In this document: positions 1 through 10,700 of the stretch, in pieces
How the letters are laid out: each line of letters starts with the position of its first letter
Position numbering within the stretch: position 1 is the stretch's first letter
From: Isotricha intestinalis
Lineage: Eukaryota > Ciliophora > Litostomatea > Vestibuliferida > Isotrichidae
Direction: 5' to 3'
DNA length: 16,502 nucleotides
Assembly: GCA_023807065.1 (NCBI GenBank)
Contig: JAJJLU010000850.1
Location: forward strand, 1 to 16,502
Program-made: the position numbers and the translations under genes
Notes under the pieces: generated by a model
Told to the model about the DNA's origin: nothing
Seen by the model: only the letters and a program-made list of their open reading frames with translations
The model's database searches: none

Positions 1-291
1 CAAGGAACATTTGAAAAAAATTTATCAAGAAATACTAGTAATAAAAGTTTATTTAATTCATTTATTAATATTTTAGACAGATTATTACAAAGATTTTTTA
101 CCTTTAATCAAAGGAATAAAAAAAAAACTAGAAGAATCCTGTAATTGAACAAGAAGGACAAGAAAAAGTAAAAATCTTAAATTTAAGAAAATATTTAAAA
201 CATAAAATTGAATTTAAAAGAAATATTGAAACTTTATCTTTTATTGATATGTTTAAGTGAAATTAAAAATGTTGAAATAAGAGGAGTATAG
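1..291 (+). pseudogene. C-terminal remnant of an unidentified protein, frameshifted
   Basis: I do not recognise this protein. Frame 1 is open from base 1 to a TAA at 142-144 and reads as a basic, helical stretch (for example SLFNSFINILDRLLQRFF). After an A-rich run at about 118-127 the coding look moves to frame 3, where 132-260 reads PVIEQEGQEKVKILNLRKYL and onward to a TGA at 258-260. A third frame (259-291) gives EIKNVEIRGV and a TAG five bases before the cytidine deaminase start. The simplest reading is one protein tail broken by two small indels, lying directly upstream of cdd as in a bacterial operon. Each step is weak alone; the shared lysine-rich, A/T codon style supports former coding. 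It could instead be fortuitous open frame in AT-rich DNA. Confidence 0.4.
279..286 (+). promoter_or_regulatory. Shine-Dalgarno-like site before the cdd remnant
   Basis: AAGAGGAG ends 9 bases before the ATG at 296, a normal bacterial ribosome-binding spacing. It supports that start and a bacterial origin for the cdd relic. The giant gene downstream has only A/T before its ATG. In a eukaryote the site would have no function and would be a fossil. Purine-rich runs arise easily in this DNA, so this is suggestive, not proof. Confidence 0.5.
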
Positions 292-295
292 TTGT

Positions 296-721
296 ATGGA
301 TAACAGATATAATGACTTATTAAAAAAAGCTTTTGAAATTAGAAAAAATGCATATGTGCCATATAGTCATTTTAAAGTTGGAGCAGCACTGTTTTGCAAA
401 AATGGGAAAATATATTTAGGATGTAATATACAAAATGGAGGATATCTACCAACTACCTACGCTGAAAGGTCTCCCATTTTTAAGCGTTAAAAATTTAGAT
501 ACAGAATTTGAAGCAATAACAATCGTTTCAGGACTAGATGGTGCGGATATCTAAGATCTTGGTTCACCATGCGGAGTTTGTAGACAGGTTATGAGTGAAT
601 TTTGTGATGATGATTTTAAAATAGTCATGGCAAAAATGGGAAAAGATGTTGAGATATTAGACTTAAAGAATATATACTTGATGAAATATTACCACTTAGA
701 TTTAAATTAAAAAAAAAATAA
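296..721 (+). pseudogene. cdd: Cytidine deaminase pseudogene, bacterial type
   Basis: The ancestral enzyme deaminates cytidine/deoxycytidine to uridine in pyrimidine salvage, as a cytosolic zinc-dependent homotetramer of about 130 residues. The first 64 codons carry the family's N-terminal signature (YVPYSHFKVGAA, then GCNIQN) and end at a TAA (488-490). The next part resumes in another frame at 492 with EFEAITIVSG and the zinc motif PCGVCRQ (567-587), but contains an in-frame TAA at 552-554. A third frame from 668 supplies the usual C-terminus (EYILDEILPLRFKL) and a TAA at 719-721. So there are two frameshifts and one nonsense codon. In addition, the CAE zinc/catalytic motif reads YAE: TAC at 458-460 replaces the Cys ligand, one transition away from TGC. 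The frame can be followed almost end to end, so decay is fairly recent, but no active enzyme can be made. The sequence resembles Firmicutes-type enzymes, suggesting transfer from bacteria. Confidence 0.9.
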
Positions 722-859
722 TATTTTAAAACATAATGCTACATCAAAGATTATATCCTATTTAACAAATATTTATATTATTTCAAAAAAATTGAAAAGC
801 ATATTTGAATATAGTATAATCGTTTTTATAATATTTACAATTTGCAATTTATATATATA

Positions 860-1160
860 ATGAGCAACACAATGGAAAGAGTTTATAATTTTGCATCTGG
901 TCCTGTTATGATATCAGTTGAAGTACTTGAAAGCATATATAAAAATGTATGTAACTATAATAGTGAAGGTTTATCTGTTATGGAGATGAGTCATCGCTCC
1001 AAAACTTATGAAAAAATTATAAATGAAACAAGAGAAGATTTAAAAAAGATTTTAAACTTAAACGATAACTTTGAAATTTTATTAAGGTGGAGCGAGTAAG
1101 CAGTTTGCTATAGTGCCTTTGAATTTGACAAATGAAGGTGTTTTTTGGAAGGAACATTAA
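860..1160 (+). pseudogene. serC: Phosphoserine aminotransferase, 5' fragment with frameshift
   Basis: SerC is a PLP enzyme that converts 3-phosphohydroxypyruvate plus glutamate to phosphoserine in serine biosynthesis. From the ATG at 860 (a second in-frame ATG is at 872) the reading gives YNFASGP, the substrate-loop signature, then SEGLSVMEMSHRSKTYEKII, strongly characteristic of the family. The frame breaks at about 1085. One base on, the next frame continues with GGASKQFAIVPLNLTNEG, another family hallmark, and ends at TAA 1158-1160. At the break the residues expected just before GGAS are missing, so a small deletion is likely. Only about 100 of the usual ~360 codons remain; the part with the PLP-binding lysine is absent. 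The similarity is to Firmicutes-type SerC. Unlike cdd there is no Shine-Dalgarno: the upstream 120 bp (722-859) is A/T-rich. Likely a dead, truncated, laterally acquired gene. Confidence 0.87.
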
Positions 1161-1565
1161 AGTTTATTATTTTTTTTATTGTTAAGGACGGTCATTTATT
1201 TTATTATACATCTTATATTTAATAATTATAAACAATTTTTATTTATATTATAATAAATTTTATTTAAAAGAAAATATGGAGATTGAATAAAAATTTTCTA
1301 TTATAAAAGTTACTTCTTGATTAAACATTTTTTTTATAAGAATTATTTTTTATTAAAAATAATAATAATTGAAAATTAATTTTAAAATATGATATATTTG
1401 TTATAAAATTTAATTTATTTTTTACATAAAGAAATTATATATTATCCCTAAAATGTCGTATTTTTGATGAAAATTAATTAAATTTAAATTATTTATAAAT
1501 TTAAAAAATAATTAATTTTTATTTATTTATTTTTCAATTATATATCTAAATTATTAATTTAAAAT
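1161..1565. other. A/T-rich non-coding stretch next to the telomere-like junction
   Basis: I see no gene, tRNA or other RNA here on either strand. It is dominated by A/T homopolymer and short TTTAAATT-type palindromes, with stops in all frames every few codons. The first ~70 bases could be altered DNA downstream of the serC break, but they show no SerC motif. If the tract at 1566-1587 is a telomere, this is the subtelomeric spacer of the left-hand chromosome. Confidence 0.6.
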
Positions 1566-1587
1566 GGGGATTGGGATTGGGATTGGG
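1566..1587 (+). repeat. G-rich telomere-like tract (right end of left-hand chromosome)
   Basis: The tract reads GGGGATT, then GGGATT twice, then GGG, in DNA otherwise almost devoid of G. Orientation (G-rich strand running 5' to 3' toward 1587) is that of a telomere closing a chromosome that lies to the left. The unit resembles ciliate-type short G-rich repeats with variable G number and matches the terminal repeat at 16486-16502. An ordinary microsatellite is the alternative. Confidence 0.62.
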
Positions 1588-1623
1588 CCCAATCCCAAAC
1601 CCCAATCCCCATCCCCAATCCCC
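1588..1623 (-). repeat. C-rich telomere-like tract (left end of right-hand chromosome)
   Basis: Starting immediately after the G-rich tract (GGGCCC at 1585-1590), this reads CCCAAT, CCCAAA, CCCCAAT, CCCCAT, CCCCAAT, CCCC. It is the complement of a mixed GGGATT/GGGGATT repeat and is oriented as the left telomere of whatever lies to the right. It sits only 102 bases before the start codon of the giant gene, a flank length typical of gene-sized macronuclear chromosomes. Together with 1566-1587 it makes an imperfect palindrome of about 45 bases. Confidence 0.62.
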
Positions 1624-1725
1624 ATTATTATTCCAATCTTTAATAATTTTTTTAATTAATATTCAAAAAAAAATTTTTTAGAAAAATATCTTAAATAAAA
1701 TAAAATATTTATATATTATAATAAA
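1624..1725 (+). promoter_or_regulatory. Short A/T-only 5' flank of the RNF213-like gene
   Basis: These 102 bases between the C-rich tract and the ATG must hold the promoter and 5' UTR if the tract is a telomere. They contain only A/T-rich sequence, such as TATTTATATATTATAATA just before the start. No specific factor site can be named. The start context AAAATGGAAG is shared with the small ORF at 16255. Confidence 0.35.
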
Positions 1726-4700
1726 ATGGAAGAATTTGACAAAATTGAGGAAAGACCAGCACCTGTTCCTGTTATTGAAGAATTTTCAGATTGTTCATAT
1801 TTTTGCTTTTATATAGATCCTTGTATTTATGAAAAGGATGGATTTATATTAAATAGCCAAGTCTTAAGTTTAAAAGAATATAAAATCAACAGTAATTTAA
1901 TAGTTTATAATGTTCATTTTGGAATGTTATTAAATACATTTAAATTATTTAAAAGTACTTCCTATTTCCAAATATCATATAAATATAAGAAAACTACAAT
2001 TTTTGATAGTAACTTTGATTTTCACATAGAAAAAAATACAATTAAATTTAATTATGATGCAGGAAAAAAAGGTACTATATCATCACCTAATTTATTTAAA
2101 AATCCAAGTTGTTTAGAACAATATAATGCATTTTTCAAAGTATCACAAAATTATGATGTACTTTTCGAAGAGACAATAAATTTTTTACAGAAAACTTTAG
2201 ATGTTGAATTATTTTTATATTTATTACAAAATAAAAAAGATAAAAAAGATGAATTAATGTCAATTCTAGATAATTTTCCTTATTATTCTACAATACAATA
2301 TGAAAAAAACAAGCCACTTCAAAAAATAGATTTTTCATATATTTCTAAACCCAAATATTATAAAAAAATAGTTCTTATATATTCCCTTATCCAAGATTCC
2401 ACAGAATTTTTGAATGATTTTAATGAGGATGATATTTCCCTTTTTATTAAATATAATGAAACTCAGAAAGATCAACCAATTCTTATTAAAAAAAATATTT
2501 TTGATTTTTTTATTAGTAAATTAAAGGATGAAAAATTAATTAGAAAAATATGTCAAAGTGTTTATTCAATTCCTTTATTATTTGATTATTTAATTGCTTT
2601 AAATGAAGAACAATTTAAAAAAATTAAGGATTTAACATATAATGATTTAACAAATGAATATTCTAAAGATGATAATTTAATTGATTTAATTGATAAGTAT
2701 GAAAAAATAAAAAGCGCTTTTTATGAAAATGAAATAAATAAAGTTTGGAAAAAATATTTAAGCTTATGGTATAATATAAAAAATATTAAAGAATTAGAAG
2801 AGATAATTGATAAATTTAATTCAATAAATGAAAAAGATTATAGTATTATTACTAATGAAATAAAGGATAAAATAATTAATAAAGGTAAAACATTGATAAA
2901 AGAAAAGAAGTTGAAAAGTTCAGATATGTATAAATTTATTAATAGATATAATATTATTGGAGATTTCTTTTCAGACGAAAATTTATTATCTTATATTGGA
3001 ACAAATATCATTTTAGAAGAATTAGACAAGGATGAAAATATACTAAAGGAATTTAACCAATGTAAATTTCTAGCTAAAATTAATTCAAAATTAATTCGAA
3101 ATTACATAATTGGGACTTTATCACAAGTTACTAATTTTGAAAAATTTTATTTATATTTCAAATATATATATTTGTTAAAAGAAAAAGAAAATGAAGAAAA
3201 AAATATTATATCAGTGAATTTAATTATATCTCATTTTCTAGAATTACTAACAAAAATATCAAATATTAAAATAAATGATGAATTCAAAGATATAGTCCAT
3301 AAAATAATTGTTTTATCTTTTATGTATATACCAGAAGACAAAAATAATAATTATATTCAAATTATATCTGGTTTAGGAAATTGTGGAACATTTTCAAGAG
3401 ATGATTTATTTAATTTATTTATAGATACTATAATCAATAGTAATATTGAAAAATATGTTGACCAAAAAATAAAAGATAAAATTTGTGAACTTATTTTAAA
3501 TATGTTTTATTTAGAATTAAATATAGAAAAAAAAATAGATTTTTTATTAAAAATAAATTCAGTTGATATAAAAGAAAAATTCATTTTAAAATTCCCTGAT
3601 TTAAAATTTTCTGATTTTTTTCATTTAGAAGAAAATATTTCTTTTAGATATTTTAAATTTTTCATAGAAAAAGGAGTAATAAATAATGAAGAATTTTTGA
3701 AAATTACTTATTTTAATAATTTAATTGCAAAATGTAATTCAATAAAAGAAAAATTAGAACAAAAAGAAATTAATTTTTCAAAAGTTATTCAATTAAAGGA
3801 CTTAATTAAAAAGAAGAAACTTTCAAATAGAATATTTTGTATTTGTTTAGGGGATAAAAAAAGTAGTGAAGAACTTGAAGAAAAAATGAAACTTTATACT
3901 GAAAAATATATTCTTTATAACAGTCAACTTGATATTTTAATTATGTACTATAATAAATATTATCCAAATTCTAAAAAAGAAGAAATAATTAAATATACCC
4001 AACAACAATCAAATTTCAAAGAGGCAAAAATTAATATATGTAAAATAGAATTAAATGAATCAATAGGAGATGAAATAAAAATATATGAAAAATACGAAAA
4101 ATCCCGTTTTTTTAGTTTATTTTATAACAATATTAAATTTAAAAATGAAAATCAAGAATTAGAATTAAATGAAGAAGAATTAAAAAAACAAGAAGAAGAT
4201 TATAAATTTAAAAAAGCCATAGAAATATTTAATGAATGTGAAAAATTATTTAATGGTAAAGATTTCGAATTAGAATTTCTAGAAATCCCTTTGATTAAAT
4301 TAGAAGATAATGAAACAGGTGATAATTTATTAAAAGAAATAACTTATCTTAAAGAAAATTTTGGATATAAAGATGCTAATGAAAAACAAATAAAAGAAAA
4401 TCTATTGTTATATAAAAATAGAAAAAATGTTTATGCAGCTTTGAAATCTCTTAATAATCTTTGTCTAAAAATTTCTGTTGGACATATGGATAAATTTGAA
4501 GATAAGATTGAAAAAATGGCGAATATTGTTAGAGAAATTAAAAACTATTTGGAAATACCTGTTTTTCTTCAAAATTTAAAGCAATTAGACGAAAATTTTT
4601 TTGATAAAAATTTCATTGAAATTTTACTTAATTTTTACCAAAACAACAAAATAATTCAATTTTTAGATACCCAAAAAGAATCAGAGACAAGAGACTTAAT

Positions 4701-7700
4701 AGACGGATTATTTGACGAAGAAAACGATAGCAATTTCACTGTAGTTTTAAAAGATCTAGAAATTCTTATCAATGTAGTTTGCTTCTTCCAAGACATTAAA
4801 AGCAAGAAAGCAAATCTTGATGTTTTTTTAGATAACTTTCATAATGTTTTAGATAAAAAAAATCTTCTTTATAAAGAAATAGTCTCTAATATTGTTCATA
4901 TTAATTCTAAATTAGATATTATATATGATTATATAAAAATTCAATTAGGAAAAAAATATAAATATTCGACAAATATTGAGAAATTTATTTCTAATGGTAA
5001 AATAAAATTTATCAAAATGAAAAGACAACCTGTTGCTTCGGTTGATTCATTGTTAATGGATTTACTTTTAGGAAAAGAAATTAAATCAGATAAAAAAGAA
5101 GAATTATATTTTAATGCTGTTATTTTAATTGATGATAAAGAAGAATATTTTGAAAGATTTTTGGAAACTATTAAAAGGATTAAATCGAAAAATATATATA
5201 GATATGGTAAAAATAAAGAGAATGTTTTAAAAGCTAAAAAAATAGCTCAATTAGTTCAATCTATATTAAAAGAACTTAATATAGATATTAATCAAGAATT
5301 TAATGAAGTTTATGAGGTTAAAAATTTTGTGTTTATAAATGAAGGAATTTTAAAATTGCCTATACTAGAAGAAGTTTTAGAAAAATTAAAAAAAGAAAAT
5401 TATCAAAAAAAAAATAAGAGAATAAGGATATTAGAATCTAATCCTTATTTACAATTCTTATTAGGTTTAGACTTAATTGATTTTGACGAATTAGAAAAAA
5501 AACAAAAAATAGAAAATTATTTTCCTAATATTAAAGAAATAGAAGACAATTATACCAATAAAATAGTTCATAAAAATATTACATGTGATGGATGTGGAAT
5601 GAAACCTATATTAGGGATTAGATATAAGTGCAAAAAATGCGAAAATTTTGATTATTGTCAAAATTGTTTAGATATGTATAAAGAAATGCATGGTCATGAT
5701 TTTGAAAAAATAGAAGTACCAGTTGAAAATGATGGAATATCAGGTATTATTTCACTTTTCTTTATTTTTACTAAAATAAAGAAAGAATTAAATTATTTAA
5801 AAGGATTATTTTTTTATAAATCTACCAAAGAGGATTATGAAATTGATATTTTAAGATTTTTTAATAAATTAATAGAGCCTTTAACTGTCGAAATCGAAAC
5901 TTCTAAAGAAAAAAATAGTTTAATAAATAATTTGCCTTTTTGTTTTAATTTATTATTATGTTATGATGATCTTAATGAAAATCAAATATATGCATTTTGT
6001 GTTAGAGCGATTAATTGTGAAACAAATAATTTATTTGTAATTGTAAGACCAGAAGAATTTAAAATTAGTCAAGAAAGATTTTTTTTTAAGACACTAAATA
6101 AATTACTAGAGAAAAAATTATACAAAATTAATTCATGTATTATTATATTATATATAAATCAAAATTCTCATATTATCAAACAATTAAAAAATTTAAAAGA
6201 AAAATGTGAATTTCCAAAAGAACCTCCAATATTTTCAACAATAGAAAGTTTACCATTACAGAATTTAAATGATTTGCCTGTTGAAATTGTTACTTCAGAT
6301 TCTCCAAGAGTAGGTAAAACAAAATATATCAAATCAAGATTAGAAGGAGATAAATATTATTTTTTGTTCCCTTTAGGTGATGTGGATGAATTTTACTTAA
6401 ATGTAAGAACTTCTAGTTTAGAAAGTTATAGAGATAAAAAAATTGCTGTTATTTTTGAATTATATGAAAATCCTGATGAAAATACATATAATTTAATTAA
6501 AAATTTCCTTTTCCAATTTTTAATATTAAAAATGTATAGAAATTTTAACTATATCGATAACTACAATATTAAAATATATATCGAGGTATCATCAGATTAT
6601 ACAACATTTTATGATGATTTTAAATTTTTGAAACAATTTAAAAGACATCATATTGAATTCAGAAATGATCCCAATTTTTATGAAAAAAATAAAATCATTC
6701 CAATGAAAGAAGGAAATATTTTTGATGTCTTAAACTGTTTAAGGTTATTAAAAAGTGGACAATTTAATCAAACATCTTTTTCTGTTGATATCATCACAGA
6801 TATGCTTTTAAATGTTACATCATTAGAAATTGGATATGATTCTATAATAAAAGAATATTTCATAAATAAATTCCCTTCTAAAAACATTTTACCAAATTTT
6901 GGACAAATTGAAATATTTTCAGATTTATTAGGTGATTTAATATTTAATTTAGAAAAAAATCCAGAAATAAGCCCTAAAACCATAGAAGCAAATGAAAAAA
7001 ATTTTCCAATTTTAAAAGATATAAGATCAAAAATTGTTTCTTCTTATATAGAATTTGTCATTAAGTTCACAGCTTTATCTTATGAATCTATTTTAGAAAA
7101 TCAAGAAATTGCTGCAAAACACCAAAAACAATTAGAATATGTTTTGCCTGAAGATTTGAAAATAAAATTAATCGAAGAAATAAATAAAAAAAGAGTTATA
7201 TCTTATAATGATATTAGACCAGGTATTATACTGTTTAATAATATTCCTAATGAAAAGACAAATAATTATTTAGAACTTAATAAATGCACAATTTTAACAA
7301 CCTATAATGAAAAAGATGAAGAATATAAGGATTTAAATAAATTTTATAAAGATTACCTTGGATTCCCAGAATTATTACCTGTTGTAGATTTTGGAGAAGC
7401 AGATTTTTTTTTTGAGTTAAAAAATATTTGTTTAACTCCAGATAATCAAACAAAAAATATAAGAATTAAAATAGATAATGAAGGATATGAATTTACAGTT
7501 GATAATTTTATTAAGATGGTTTTAATTTATTTGAGAATTAGAGCTAATGTCCCATTAATATTATTAGGTGAAACTGGTTGTGGAAAAACTTCTTTAATTG
7601 AAACACTATTTCTCTTTTTAGAAGATAGATATAAACTTATTAAATTCAATATTCATGCAGGTTTAGCATATAGTGATATTAATCAATTTTTTAAAAAATA

Positions 7701-10700
7701 TGATCTTTTTAAGAAAGACACAAATTTTTTAGATGAATTTGTGAAAATACTAAAACCAGAAGAAAAAGAAAAAGAAAAAGAAAAAGAGAAAAAAATTATT
7801 TTATTTTTAGATGAAATCAATACAACTAATTGCTTAAATTTACTTTCTGAATTATTTATAAAACATAGTTTTTTAGGAAGACCACTAAATCCAAATGTAT
7901 TCATTATTGCTGCTTGTAATCCTTATAGATTAATGCTTTCAGATTCAGAAGAAATAGGTTATATTAACAAAAAAATGCATAGAGTTAGAAATTTAGTATA
8001 CACAGTAAATCCATTACCATTATGTCTAATTAATTATGTTTTTGACTTTGGAAATGTAAAAGATGAAGATGAAAAAAAGTATATAAGGAAATTTGTAGAC
8101 ACTTTTTTAAATGAAAGATTTTCAGTTGCAAATTCACATAATTATGCAAAAATTTTAGAAATAATAATTTCAGCTGTTTATGAAGCACAAAAATTTATAA
8201 GAAAAAATAGTGAAATTTCAGCAGTAAGTCTTAGAGAAATAAAAAGATTTAAAATATTTTTCCAATTTTTTTTTAATATAACAAAAGAAAGAGAAGAATT
8301 TAAAAATTCAGATTTATCTTTAATAAAAGATGAATCTATATTTTCCTTAGCAAAAAATCAAGAAGAAAAAATAGAAATTTTAATTACTTTAAAGGCAGCT
8401 AATATTAGTTTATTTATGTGTTTTTATATAAGAATAATAAATCCCTCAAAAAGAGAAAAATTAGCTCAATTATTAGAAGATATCATTAAATTTGATTTTC
8501 TTGAATATCCTCTTAAATTAGAAAATGAATTAGCCGATAGTTTAAATTTAGATAAAGGTATTGCAAAAAATAGAGCTTTATTAGATAATTTGTTTACTTT
8601 ATTTGTTTGCCTTAATAATAAAATTCCTGTATTTATTTTTGGTAAAGCTGGATGTAGTAAAAGTCTTAGTTTTTCTTTATTATTTGAGGCAATGAAAGGA
8701 GAATATTCAAAAAATGATTTATTTAAAAAATATCCTAGTTTATATGTTACTTCATATCAAGGTTCATTAACCAGTAGTTCTAGTGAAATAAAAGTAATTT
8801 TCGAAAGAGCTAACAATATTGCTAAAAAATCAAAAAAAAATTTATCAGTTATTTTATTTGATGAAATGGGATTAGCTGAAATATCTCCTCATAATCCACT
8901 AAAAGTAATACATTCTGAATTGGATGGAAAACAAGAAGTAGGATTTGTTGGTATATCAAATTGGACTTTGGATGCTTCTAAAATGAATAGAGCTATTCAT
9001 TTATCAGTTCAAGAACCTGATTTAAATGACTTAATTTTGACTGCAAATACTATTGCTAATAATATATATGAAGAAATAGAAAAAATTGCTCCTTATAAAA
9101 ATTTAATTGAAAATTTATCGAAATCTTATTATGAATATAAACAATATATTAAGACTCATCACGTATTAAGCTATGATTTTCATGGAGCAAGAGATTTTTA
9201 TTATTTAATTAAGATAACAGCAAGAGAATTAAAAAATAATGCTAATAAAAAATCATTAGAAAAAATTGCTATGGAAAGTATTGAAAGAAACTTTGGTGGA
9301 TTAGAGTTAGATAAGGATGGAAATACATTATGTCCTTCAACAAAGAAATTTAAGGAAATATTTTGTAAACATCAAAATAATTTTGTTGAAAATATAAATA
9401 AATATGATATATTTTCTTGTGTCAAAAATAATTTAGATAATGAAAATAATAGATATTTACTATTAATCACAAATAAAACAAAGAATGAAACTTTAATTGA
9501 ATTTATTCTAAAAAAATTAAAGAAAGAATATAGATTTATACAAGGAAGTAAATTAAAGGAAGATCAAAATGAGGATTATGTATTAGAAAAAACATGGTCT
9601 ATTATTTCTTTTATGGAAAATGGAGAAATAATAATTTTAAAAGATATGGAAATTTTATATCCTAAGTTCTATGATTTATTTAATCAAAATTTCCAAAAAT
9701 TTGGAAATTCACAATATGCAAGAATTGTTTTAGATTCTACTACTAATGAAAGACATATTGTAAATAAGAACTTTAGGTGTATAGTATTATTAGAACAAAA
9801 TGATGTTAATGAACAAGATCCACCTTTTCTTAATAGATTTGAAAAACATTATATGTCTTTTAGATATCTTTTAACAGAAAATCAGAATCGTTTAGCTAAA
9901 GAAATATATAATGAAATAAAAGATTTAACAACAATTCCAGAAAATAAGAAAAAACTTCCTTTCTTAGTCAATGTTAATCTAGAAGAAATAAGATGTCTCT
10001 TATTAAATTTATCATTAATTTATAACGATGAAATCGAAAATCACTTAATTGATATATATAAATTATTAATTCCAACTTTTACCCAAGAAAATATTTTGAA
10101 TGCAATTTTCTCTCAACAAAAAAAATATATTAAAAGAGAAGATTTAATTAATATTTATGAACAAAATTCTCACACAAATATATTTAAATTTTTGGAAAAA
10201 GTTGAAAGAAATAAATTAATGATATATACATTTTCTCCATATTATAAAGATATTTTCACTGAAAGCACTTTAAATCAAGTTAAAAATCAAAAATATGGAA
10301 TTATATCTAAAGATAACACTGTTGAAATAACATTCAATCAACAATTATCAGAAAAAATGCTTAATTATTTTTTCCAATTATATTATGAAAAGGAAAACTA
10401 TAATTTATTTATAATACATTTCAGATTAAGAGATTCTAAATATTTGAAATATATAAAATATCAATTAGATGAATATCATAAAAATAATATAGAAAAAGAG
10501 AAAAAAATTTATCTATTTATTATTCATTGTGAGAAAAATCACGAAATGGAAAATAGAAACAATGAAGACCTAAATAATAAATCAGTGAAAAATCTAGAAA
10601 AATATCATTCATATCTTTTTTCATATTTATCAGAGTATCAACAAATTACAATAGATAACTTATTAGAAGAAAGAGATATATCTGTTATACAATTATCCAA

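Noticed and set aside
1566..1623. Rho-independent terminator or a CRISPR repeat
   Set aside because: The palindrome is made of tandem ATTGGG-type units with no spacers or T-tail logic, and the surrounding DNA is eukaryotic in character.
6768..6983. 71-codon open frame on the minus strand
   Set aside because: It is antisense to the conserved RNF213-like coding region and shows no family motif; AT-rich coding DNA yields such shadows.
7683..7904. 73-codon minus-strand frame rich in Phe/Ser
   Set aside because: Its FSFSFS run is only the complement of the Glu-Lys microsatellite.
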